Part shown: positions 54,798-64,000 of the stretch, in pieces | Layout: each line of letters starts with the position of its first letter | Numbering within the stretch: position 1 is the stretch's first letter | Assembly: GCA_037783415.1 (NCBI GenBank) | Contig: JAZGTN010000037.1 | Span: 7,023,001-7,087,000, forward strand | Direction of reading: 5' to 3' | Length of the DNA stretch: 64,000 nucleotides | Source: Leptasterias polaris | Taxonomy: Eukaryota; Echinodermata; Asteroidea; Forcipulatida; Asteriidae | Program-made: the position numbers and the translations under genes | Notes under the pieces: generated by a model | Told to the model about the DNA's origin: nothing | The model's input: the letters and a program-made list of their open reading frames with translations, nothing else | Databases searched by the model: none

Positions 54798-57153
54798 ATC
54801 TTGAATCATGCAATTACCAGTTGGTATTGCAAGCAAAATTGATGTAAAAACTGTTTCGCTGTTAAGATTGTTTAGAGCTACCCTTTGATGATATCTCTTG
54901 AAATATCTTGTTTCTTAGTATGAAGTTTTTTACTGAATATTTTAGCTATAGAGGCATGTACTCTCCAGAATTCACCGATGCTATTGACAGTATCCTAGGA
55001 ACGTTTACATGCTGAATTCTCCTATGCACCAATGTTCCAGGTCTCATGCAACATTCAGCAGATACCGGTATACGTGATTTGTTTTTATGCATCCAGTTGC
55101 ACTCGTCTTCTGGTGGGTGGTGTGGCTACCAGGTCTTCTAAGAAGGGGCGGGGCTACCCCCAGAGTAGGGAACATAGTACAATAACACATGACGATTAGC
55201 AGGGAAAACACGTGTACCCTCTTAAGCATTCATGACGGTCACCAATTTGACTAAAAGTCTAACTTGGCCGCGATACATCGCAAACCGCTTCTAATGTTTT
55301 GAGTGCCTCGCAATGCGGGTAGAGAATGCATGCAATTCAAATGAAAACGGCTTGTCTGGGAGTATAAAGTCATGTATTCACCGGGTGCACTGTGCCCGCT
55401 TCTCGATTCACACGGAACAGTGTGGACTGGGTAACATAAATGGAGTTTTCAACCCCCCCCCCCCCAATAATTTCATATGCAAGACGTACCGATCAGCTAC
55501 ATTTTATCTGACGCCTCACGCCACCCTTAAGGGCACGTATGATCAAACTGTTAATTATCAGAGAGAATTCTGACAGCTTCATGTTTGTATTGTCTTGATA
55601 AATGTATTATTTGAAATTATTTTGTTATAATTAAATACAAGTCGTGCGAAAGCATAACCAAACCATACGCGTACATCGCTGTTTTTTGACAATATTGATG
55701 GTACTTAGAGTTGCTATATACATTTTTGTACAAAGTGAGGTATTTGGGAATGTTGAATGTTGAATGTTGAATGTTGAATGTTGAATGTTGGGGAACTGCA
55801 AAACCCCACAAACAGGAAATCTGTACCTCACGCATCAGCAGCCATCTCGTCTTGTCCCCAGCATATACCCGAATACGACCAGCTGCGATATCCGAATCAT
55901 AAAACGGTTCTGACTATTGTCCTTCCAGCCTTTGTTATTGTTACAAAATGACTGCAAAGATGGGGCACATTAAAGACAATACATTTAGACACTCGGCAGC
56001 TGCGTATATTTAATATCCTTTGAAATTGATATCAATGTACATTGTTAAGCTCCGACGAGAGTGAGCTGCAAATTTCACTCCACGGATTCGAGATTTGCCG
56101 AGAATTTGATTACCATACAAAATGCACAGCTATGAAAACTGACCGACCAGCAGTTATGCCATTGAGATTGTTGCCATGGTAATTTGACATCGTTACCATA
56201 GCGACCTGACATTATTATCATAATAATAAAGCAACACCAGGAGAGAGAGAGAGAGAGACAGGAACTCCAATTTCCACACAAGTGTAAAATTGATAAGGTA
56301 GATTTGTTTCATTATGTTGTTGGAGATAAATTGCACGTCATCACATCACACGAAATACGGTACTGACACATTATTTCACGGGGTCCTTAATGCCGTAGTG
56401 CAGTATTTTACCATACAGTCATTCGCAACATATAGACGCCTGTGTTCCAGCGGAGGATTTAAAATTGAAAACACGTTTCTTTGTGATTACATCTTCAGTA
56501 CTTCTCGCGGGCCAAGCGTGTATCACAGAGCAAACACATAAATTACATGGCAATTTAAATCAGTTGAAAGAACATGTTATGACCCTAATGAAATTCCTTA
56601 TGAGAGGTTTGATTGCATTAAATAGATACCCGGACACGGCATGTTTCATTAAGACCGCCACAAAATCTGATAAATTGAAGAGAGAAGAAAAAAAAGGAGA
56701 GAAAAAGCTTCAGACAAAGATACAGCGTTGTCAATTATTTTGACGCTCGTCGTACGAGCTTGTAGTGCAGTGGTCTTCTCACATCGTGTCACGCACTTTT
56801 TTTCTATACAGCGTCCTCGTCCGGGTAGACTAGATACCGGTAACATGTTATCATCCGTAGATTGCGGTTTGTCCTTTAATCGTTTTCAATTTAATAGAAA
56901 ATCCCGGTTTGAATAAAATTATACTGTGACACGTGCACCGAACACCAACCATACCCACATTAAAGATCGATGTCACATCGATTACAATCCTGGGGGAAAA
57001 GTCACATATTATTTATTTATGATTTTCATTTTGTTTTTATTTTGTAATCTTTCAATTTAGTCCGCTGTTTAATGCAGAATGTTGGGGGTTAAGGAATGTG
57101 TATATAAACTGTAAATTTCAATGTTTTAATGGAAACAACGAACTGTACAAAGT
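54798..57153. other. Unassigned sequence with small arrays
   Basis: It includes 13 C at 55453-55465, a 7-bp GAATGTT array of six units at 55748-55789 and a GA repeat at 56241-56259. ORFs up to 92 residues have no domain. Confidence 0.4.
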
Positions 57154-57645
57154 GAAAAAGGGCTGTGACCGAGGTTGTGCCCGAGGTTGTCCCCGAGGAT
57201 GTGTCTGAGGTTGTGCACAAGGTTGTGCACAAGGTTGTGCACAAGGTTGTGCACAAGGTTTTTCCCGAGTTTGGACCCGAGGTTTTACCCGAGGTTGTGC
57301 CTGAGGTTGTTCCCGAGGTTGTACCCGAGGTTGTTCCCGAGGTTGTACCCGAGGTTGTGCCTCAAGTTGTTCCCAAGGTTGTGCCCCGAGGTTTTGCCCG
57401 AGGATGTGTCCGAGGTTGTGCACAAGGTTGTGCACAAGGTTTTTCCCGAGTAAGTTGTACCTGAGGTTGTTCCCGAGGTTGTGCCTGAGGTTGTTCCCGA
57501 GGTTGTACCTGAGGTTACTCGAGGTTGTGCCTGAGGTTGTTCCCGAGGCTGTGCCCGAGGTTTTGCATAAAAATTGTTCCCGAGGTCGTACCTGAGGCTG
57601 TGCCCGAGGTTTCGCCCGAGGTTGTGTCCGAGGTTGTACCAGAGG
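57154..57645. repeat. 12-bp minisatellite (GAGGTTGTGCCC-type)
   Basis: About 40 units of GAGGTTGTGCCC or variants (TTCCC, TACCC, 'cacaag') run in tandem with higher-order grouping. For example, the block 'gtgcacaaggtt' repeats four times at 57210-57258 and again near 57415-57440. Because the unit is a multiple of three without stops, long frames open on both strands (EVVPEVVPEVVP on plus, QPREQPRVQPRE on minus). I regard these as by-products. The edges are 'gtgaccgaggttg' and 'gagggttttaaaa'. Confidence 0.9.
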
Positions 57646-58787
57646 GTTTTAAAATTTGAATTTAACTCAAGATCTTTACTCTTGGTATACGTTGAGCTGG
57701 AAGTTTTTAGAGCAAAATTTTGGCAACTACTTTGAATCTCTTGATTTCCACGTCACCTAGAAGCAGATCTATCTTCAGGTCTCTCCTCTTCAAAATTCCA
57801 GGCACCTGTCATACCAAGTTTCTCTGCTAATCACAAAGCCGAAAATGCACAATGTTTGACAGCAGAACTCACTGGATTTGTTTGAGCAGTCCCAGAGCTT
57901 GCCCCTCAGCTGCAGCATAGATTCGAATATTTCAACATGCCCAGTGTAACTCGCTCAATTTGACAGCATGGAGGGGGCCCCTGGTATAGTCTGACGGTGC
58001 GGTTATAGGCACGAGGTGCTTGAGGAGCGGATGTGTGGCACGGAACTATACGGTCAGCGGTCCCTCAGTGTCAACATAGGGCCTGCCCAGAGAACTGAAA
58101 TAGTGTCCCGGGATGCTGAATGACCCTGGATGGGACAGGAGGGGAAGGAGATGTGATGGAGTGGTCTGCACCGTCGCCATAATCCATAATACAAAAAATG
58201 GAAACTTCATTGGATATCGATACTAAAATACATTGTTATGAGAAGGTGGTGTGTATACGAGAAATTAGTAGAGAGGAAAGTGATTGGGGGAATGGGGGCG
58301 CTCTAATTTTGAACTATGGGGAAAGTTAAAGTGAGCAAGCAGGGCTGAATATAGGAGGGTGGCAGCATTTCGTTTAAGGGGTGCATTGACAACCTCTATG
58401 ACGTGAGTCCGTCATACTGGACCTGAAGAAGACACATTTTAATGACAGATCAAGGGGGACAGGGTGGACGGGGGTACTGGGTCGATAAGAATAGGAGGTG
58501 ATAACTGCTCAGAAATTATACATTTGTTGTATCGTTCCACGGTTGAGTTATAATGGCCATTACAAAAACGAGGGTGTCAGAATATTGTCTGAACACCCCT
58601 ATTATATTGGACTAATAGAATAGTCTGTGAAAACCTTATTTCCATGGTGTAATAAAACACCACTGTGATTTTATATCTGCAGTAATTATTATACCCGTCC
58701 AATATGTGGCAGAGGGGCCCCAAGTGATGCAATACTCTAACGCACCCTTCCCCTCTTGTACAGAAATACCACCGAAAGTCCTCTATA
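57646..58787. other. Unassigned sequence
   Basis: The sequence is purine-rich around 58100-58500 with many GGG words. No ORF or repeat boundary was recognised. Confidence 0.35.
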
Positions 58788-59020
58788 CACTCTAATTACT
58801 CCTGGATCAAAATTGACCCGGATCGGGGACCGGTCAGTATCTGGGTCAGGCTGATCCGGAATTGGTTTATAAATGGGTTTTTTAAACTTGTATTCTACGT
58901 TAGTTTGACCCATTTTTGGTCATTTTGACACCCTTTCCGGGTCATACTGACCCAGAAATGGGTCAGGCCCAATTGGACCCGGATCCGGGTCAATTATGGG
59001 TCACTCAGTTTTTAGAGTGT
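58788..59020. mobile_element. GGGTCA-family MITE, copy 3 (best ends)
   Basis: It begins CACTCTAATTACTCC and ends GTTTTTAGAGTG, with TA on the left. Near the ends, 'ttgacccggatc' and 'gatccgggtcaa' are inverted matches. Inside, GGTCATACTGACC at 58940-58952 is a perfect inverted repeat with 3-bp spacing. The 80-residue frame at 58916-59158 runs out of the element and is not a gene. Confidence 0.7.
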
Positions 59021-60060
59021 GAAGAATTACTGAGAATCCCAGAACACAAAGAAGACACAGTAGAAGGAGATGGATACACCGTGCCCCAATATCGAGCATA
59101 TTATAATGGTCATAAATGGAGGTCACCATTCTCGAAAAACCTTGTGGCAAGCCAATGATGAGATTATAGGCCTATATTAATAATTCTGCAACGCAGAGAA
59201 AATTAAGTCTAGTCTCTGTGAATTATACAACGATATGGAAATTGCAAATTGATTGATGCTCTGCACACAGTTCACCCCAGCCTGGAAGTTGTGTTCAGCA
59301 AACGTGGTTACCAAAGTAACCACTCCGCTAACCAAAGACAACCTTCGATCATGCGAGAGAGGCCGTTTGGACCCGCATTTCTATGCAATTCACGACGTAC
59401 TTGTATTTTCGCGCCAAAATGTAAAATATCGCAGTGTCACACAGGTGACCACAGCGGCCCGAATTCAAATCAACTGTGCGTGAAGTGGCGCCTTCTCGCT
59501 CCCAGTTCGATTCGTACGCGTCGATATTCCTTGGCCACTCATTTTCACGCTAACTGTTATATGAAGTTTACACAGTCGTGATAAATATTTAACTGCATTT
59601 CGTGAGAAAACAAGCTTCGATTGCAACTCGTTTCGAATTCGATTGTAGAAGATATTGTCAAGGGGGTATGGGAGAAAACTCGACTGTACATCATCGAAAT
59701 GTACCTCGTTTTTCAAGGTTGCTTGGGCTAATAAAGGTTGATATTTCTTGGTTGTGTTTTATTTATATCAAAATTATTAGCGGGTGTAATCAAATTGCAT
59801 CAGGAACATTAATGTCTGAACCTTGCCTCCCGACCATGTACGACAAGCGCTGTATACTCAGTGGTATTTGAGACCTGCTGGAAAACTGCTGTTTGTGTTT
59901 GATTAATAACGCGGAACCAGAAACATAGCAAGCTATAAGCATTTGGAATAGTTTGGATGGTTCTGTTAAATCTGCAATCACTCTACCTATATTTTCAAAA
60001 AAAATAAAACAATTACTACTTAATGCATATTCATTATAATTATTTCATGGCTTACTTTTG
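59021..60060. other. Unassigned sequence
   Basis: Overlapping ORFs of 76-110 residues occur in different frames at 59249-59871. None has a recognisable domain or splice context. This is one of the few stretches with several longer frames, so a hidden exon cannot be excluded. Confidence 0.35.
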
Positions 60061-60356
60061 GTATATTGTTGATACACCTACATTTGTTCGTCTGTCCTTA
60101 TAGTCCCATGTCTTTGTGAGTCTTATTGTTTTGTTAGTCTGTCAATAGGTTAGGGTACAAAAGCCAAGGCTTCACCCAATCCTAAGTTTTGCCCTTCTGA
60201 CTTGTTAATAATTTTGGCTACTGTTTACAACTGCCACTGTTAATATTTATAGAAAAACAATGATGTATTATATCATGTGAGGGCAATACCGAAATAAATG
60301 TTTATTGAATTGAATTGAATTGAATTGAATTGAATTGAATTGAATTGAATTGATTT
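60061..60356 (+). repeat. LINE 3' UTR with (TTGAA)n tail
   Basis: A non-coding stretch ('tgtccttatagtcccatgtc', 'ggcaataccgaaataaatgt') leads into ten TTGAA units at 60305-60354. This is a typical non-LTR retroposon end. The same pentanucleotide, inverted, occurs at 19.53 kb. No RT part is recognisable upstream. Confidence 0.55.
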
Positions 60357-60520
60357 CGCGGCCAGAGGACAATCAGAGCATACTGGTCCAAAAGCCAAGA
60401 TTGCGGCTTCGGTGTTTCATTAGACATACATTGGCTTACCCCCAAACCCAACTTTCTTACTCTGCAAAGCTTCAAAATCATACACAACAAAGATATAAAA
60501 ACAACTTCCGGAAGTAAGGC

Positions 60521-60668
60521 TCTTTTCGAAACCATGGAATGGGCTTGAGCTTCGGCTTGGGCTCCGTCCGGCCTGATTGAAGCCCCGTAAGGAAAGCACA
60601 CGGTTTTTTTAAATAACTGATGGAGCCTTGAGCCTTAAAGCCCAAGCGGCATGGTTTCGAAAAGGGTC
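60521..60668. mobile_element. TTTCGAAA MITE, best-preserved copy
   Basis: Ends 'ggctcttttcgaaaccatgg' and 'catggtttcgaaaagggtc' are inverted repeats. Subterminal 'gggcttgagcttcggcttgg' and 'gagccttaaagcccaagcgg' also pair loosely. It is 148 bp and noncoding. Confidence 0.7.
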
Positions 60669-61117
60669 TTTATTGAAGACCTCTCGAGGAACAGAGCGCA
60701 CTGTCATCGAGGCCACAGTATGTATTACCTCTTCAAATTGTCACACTTTGTAAATGTCAGTCGACAGTATAAACTTGACCCAGGAATCTTCGAAATGATT
60801 TTTCCACGGGGATAAATCATTTTGGTATCGTAAACAATGTCATAAACCTGAGGTCAAACATCGACGAGTGCATTGCTGTAAAATGAGGGCAGTGATCCCA
60901 TAGTTAATTAATGAGTTATTTGAACAATGTAAAATATAGGGGATCCTTATTGGAAAATGTGGGTCTCACTAGAATTCGATAAGTCTTTCCGGTGCAAGTG
61001 CAACGAAGGAATATTTGCAATAATGTTCCCTGTTACTGGAGCACACAAGGTCTATCTGGTGATCAGGATGCAACGATATTTTGGATGTGGGCGGAGTTTG
61101 AACCGCTGATATTTACA
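60669..61117. other. Unassigned sequence
   Basis: 'gggcggagtttgaaccgctg' at 61091-61110 is a tRNA-like B-box word in inverted form and resembles 62675-62690 on the other side of the foldback element. It may be a SINE split by it. Confidence 0.35.
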
Positions 61118-62635
61118 CTGTAAAAACGGCGTTTAGAATCTAAACACATTTCTAAACGCCTCGCTTGTACCCACTTTTTTCACACGTTTAGCCCTCAACA
61201 TGTTTAGATTTTGCGTTTCTGTGACATGTTTACCCCGAGACACATTTAGCCTGTGATACGTTTAGATTGAATGTGTTTAGGGTTCATAGTGAGTGCTAAA
61301 CATGTTTAGAATCCAACACGTTTCAGAGAATAAGCTTAATTTTTAAACACCTGAAGAAAAGAAAAGAGAAATGTTGCAACATTCGCCTGCCTGCTTACTG
61401 AAACATAACGCCCAAGCTACGCTCGGCATGAGAATCGATAAATCATCATCATCTCAACGGTCATCGAGATGATTTTCATCGAGATGATTTTCATCGAGAT
61501 GATTTGAGGAGCAATGATGCCATAATTTCAGTCATACTGAAAACGGTCATTTTGAAGTCTCAGAATCCGTTCCAATTATATACATTTTGGGCTTTACTTT
61601 CTACCCATGGTGTGAATCTTTGAAGTGCTGGCCAATATGATACAACAAAAATTAGCTTCAATTGAATTACACACATTAAAGTGTAAACTACTGCGCAGGA
61701 AAGGCTGTTATACCTACAATGGTTTTGAATAAACACCAAGGTCTATATTTGTGCATATTTAATGAAACCCCGCCCATTTCATTCTAAACAAACTGATGAA
61801 TTTAAACACATACAAAACATGTTTACAAGCAAACATGTTTAGAAATATGTTTGTAAGCTAAATTGGTATCCCTTTAACATGTCAAAAAGCTAAACGTGTT
61901 GCGATCAATGCAGGTTTGAACTGGTTTGAACATTCAAATACACCAGAATGTGTGTTCATCATTTTAGTACGTTTGCTACCTGAGCAATTTTACTTGCCAT
62001 GAGGGGCTAAACGTGTGGAGCATTTTTGATACCTTTGTAAAGTTACGTATTACCAAAATGCGAATTATTTTAAACCCTTTTAATTATGTGTTTATGCCAT
62101 ATAGCAAAAACGCTCTCCAAGGAAGGCCTATATGCCTACGTGGAAGCCTATCATGACTAGCTGCTTAGCTTTTTCATACCAATAGCAAACGTATTCAATG
62201 ATGTAAACACATTCTGGTGTATTCAAATGTTCAAACCAGTTCAAAACACGTTTAGCTTTTGACATGTTAAAGAGATAGCATTTAGCTTCAAACATATTTC
62301 TGAACGTGTTTGCGTGTAAACATGTTTTGTATGTGTTTAAATTCAAAACTGCATTTCAAACAAGCACAACAAATCTCAACCCGTTTAGCTTTTTGACATG
62401 TTAAAGAGGTAGCCATTTAGCTTCAAACATATTTCTAAACATGTTTGCGTGTAAACATGTTTTGATTGTGTTTAAATTCAAAACTTCACTTAAAACAAGC
62501 ATAACAAATCTCAACACGTTTAGCTTTTTGACATGTTAAGGAGATACCCATTTAGCTTTCAAGCATATTTCTAAACATGTTTGCGTGTAAACATGTTGTG
62601 TGTGTGTTTAAACGCTAAGCGCCGTTTTTACAGTG
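61118..62635. mobile_element. 1.5-kb foldback TIR element with tandem 135-bp units
   Basis: It begins CACTGTAAAAACGGCGTTTA and ends CGCCGTTTTTACAGTG, with TA on both sides (probable TA duplication). A long inner inverted repeat pairs about 61798-61952 with 62207-62345. The right half has three tandem units of 133-135 bp starting at 62246, 62379 and 62514, each opening with 'gtttagctttttgacatg' or a one-base variant. A 15-bp direct repeat (CATCGAGATGATTTT x 3) lies at 61463-61508. No transposase is present. Confidence 0.8.
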
Positions 62636-62702
62636 TAGTTTGGGCTGAAACCGCAGGCCAAACGTGAGGTTCATGTAGTGGGATTCGAACCACTGATATC
62701 TA

Positions 62703-62849
62703 CGCACCTTATGCATGACGTCATCAAGCAGCCATTTTAAAGGTGAACCGGTGATTAAACAATGGTAAACGCTGGCCCAATGAGCAACCTTCTTTTGAAC
62801 TGTAGATGAGGGCGCCCCAATCAAATGACGTCATGTGCATAAGGTCTAA
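62703..62849. mobile_element. CRE-bearing MITE, copy 2
   Basis: Left end 'accttatgcatgacgtcatc' and right end 'gacgtcatgtgcataaggtc' form the TIR. Perfect TGACGTCA lies in each (62716-62723 and 62826-62833). The interior ('gcagccattttaaaggtgaa', 'gatgagggcgcccc') aligns with the copy at 41.9 kb. Confidence 0.75.
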
Positions 62850-64000
62850 GTATTTACTAATAATAAGGACGCGCAGCACACTTACACGCGCGTATCCTGT
62901 TCGCCTTTTTGGGAGTCAAAATGTACATAAAATTGACCCACAAAATTATGGAAATGGTGGACTCACATTGTGCGGAGGTGCATTTCTGCCTCATGCAACA
63001 TGGACGTAAGTACCTCATGTGAAAAAAGAAGTCTTTATTAACACATTGTGGACATGGTAGCTGTTTGCCTTCAAGCTTCGCCTTGGTCTTGTTAATACAT
63101 TGACTTGTCTGCAAGATGAACTATCTTTTAGCTTTTAAGTTGGTTTTATTAGACATTTTAAATTTCGGCATGATCGGCAGGTCAGCGAAACACATAGAAA
63201 AGTGGTATTTTTCTTTCTAGACACAACGGATATAACACGACTATTATAAAGATGGTTGAAACATTAGGCGCCAAAAGTCTCCGTATTGGGCTCGATTCAC
63301 GCCGAGTGTACATTTTAGATTCAGATGATCCATATAGGTGCATGGAAGACCGTGTCTGGAATCAAGGTCCGTACTCATCGAGTATACATTATTATTATTA
63401 ATTTTTTTTGCTCCAATAAAAGTGGGTAGCTAATACGCAAAAAATAAGCCATGCATGGTCTAAGATGTCAAAACCAATCTCTCAAGCAGTGTTGCCTTGC
63501 TGGCGAAGAACGCCAGCCCCACTCACCCTGTCATCCCACGACTTAGCGCCACATCCGATCACTTGTAAAAGACCGGTATCCATTATACTGCACAGACTGC
63601 AGATGTTGCACTGAGTCTACCTCAGCTCACCTGGTAAATTAAAGCTATGCTGCCGGTCGACGGTTTGGGCTCTGGAAAGACTCCCTGCAAGTTAGCAGTT
63701 ATGATCTCCTGTCGTCACGAGTGTGAATCCCGGGTGATGCAAGGTGTGTGCTACACTTTTTACAACCGGGGACATGGCTTAAGTGGCCACCCCACGCCCC
63801 CCCCCCCCCCCATACACACGTACACACCCTTACATAATAATGGCAGTTACGGGGTACTTCCATTGTTGTTCTACTACTCCATTTTCTGTTTCTGTGGGGT
63901 ACCACTAGAACAAAGCAACATTTGTGGGGTAGCCTTTTTCCATTGTTAAAGGTACCCCGTAAGTTGCGTGTGTAAGGGCATACTTAGTGCGAATACACCT
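62850..64000. other. Unassigned sequence with a poly-C tract
   Basis: There are 15 C at 63797-63811, and the word 'ggggtac' / 'gtaccccg' recurs around 63850-63960 in both directions. The 100-residue frame at 63647-63949 runs through the C tract and has no domain. Confidence 0.4.

Noticed and set aside
56241..56259. GA microsatellite as a regulatory GAGA element
   Set aside because: It is a simple (GA)n run without a promoter context; a microsatellite is the simpler reading.
57118..57464. Repeat proteins EVVP... and QPRE...
   Set aside because: A 12-bp unit without stop codons opens frames automatically on both strands. There is no start context or flanking coding sequence.

Overview
This is a eukaryotic, intergenic or intronic window dominated by repeats. 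I found no host protein-coding gene, no standalone tRNA or rRNA gene and no bacterial-type operon. The best guess for the source is an echinoderm, probably a sea star. This rests on recognising repeat families from memory: a TTAA-bounded palindromic MITE beginning TTAAAGGCACTGGACAC, tRNA-Leu-like SINEs with a 'gatcagcagagtgtgggttcg' core, TTTCGAAA-ended MITEs and long foldback elements. No database search was possible, so the taxon is an inference.

The clear centrepiece is an intact, apparently very young Ty3/gypsy LTR retrotransposon at 30135-40181. Its two 2144-bp LTRs showed no difference in a row-by-row reading. It has a primer-binding site shaped like a tRNA 3' end, a gag gene with a CCHC knuckle, and a pol gene carrying protease, RT, RNase H and integrase in that order. 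Gag and pol are in different frames. A correctly phased GGGAAAC heptamer, a 6-nt spacer and a stem-loop in the overlap point to programmed -1 frameshifting. Each LTR also carries a 144-bp exon-like segment twice, 1025 bp apart. The first copy is flanked by 3' and 5' splice-site-like sequences and the second lacks the donor. No target-site duplication was found.

The left part (1-30 kb) holds decayed LINE 3' ends (1.6-2.3, 14.9-15.3, 17.3-17.7 and 22.8-23.4 kb) and tRNA-derived SINEs (6.6, 11.9, 19.8 and 26.8 kb). It also holds several MITEs, some nested: a palindrome inside a SINE, a TTAA MITE inside a TTTCGAAA MITE, and a LINE inside a TTAA MITE. A cluster of TATCGTGTACGTACACGATA palindromes lies near 9.4 kb and a near-perfect 40-bp hairpin at 21.4 kb.

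The right part (40-64 kb) has more SINEs, and two further copies of a ~715-bp TIR element also seen at 5.7 kb. It also has MITEs carrying perfect CRE (TGACGTCA) or perfect inverted-repeat-3 hormone-response-like sites, a 12-bp minisatellite at 57.2 kb, and a 1.5-kb foldback element with tandem 135-bp units at 61.1-62.6 kb. Long G or C homopolymers (13-25 nt) recur through the window. The elements do not form a pathway. They are layers of independent insertions, and the LTR retrotransposon is among the newest.
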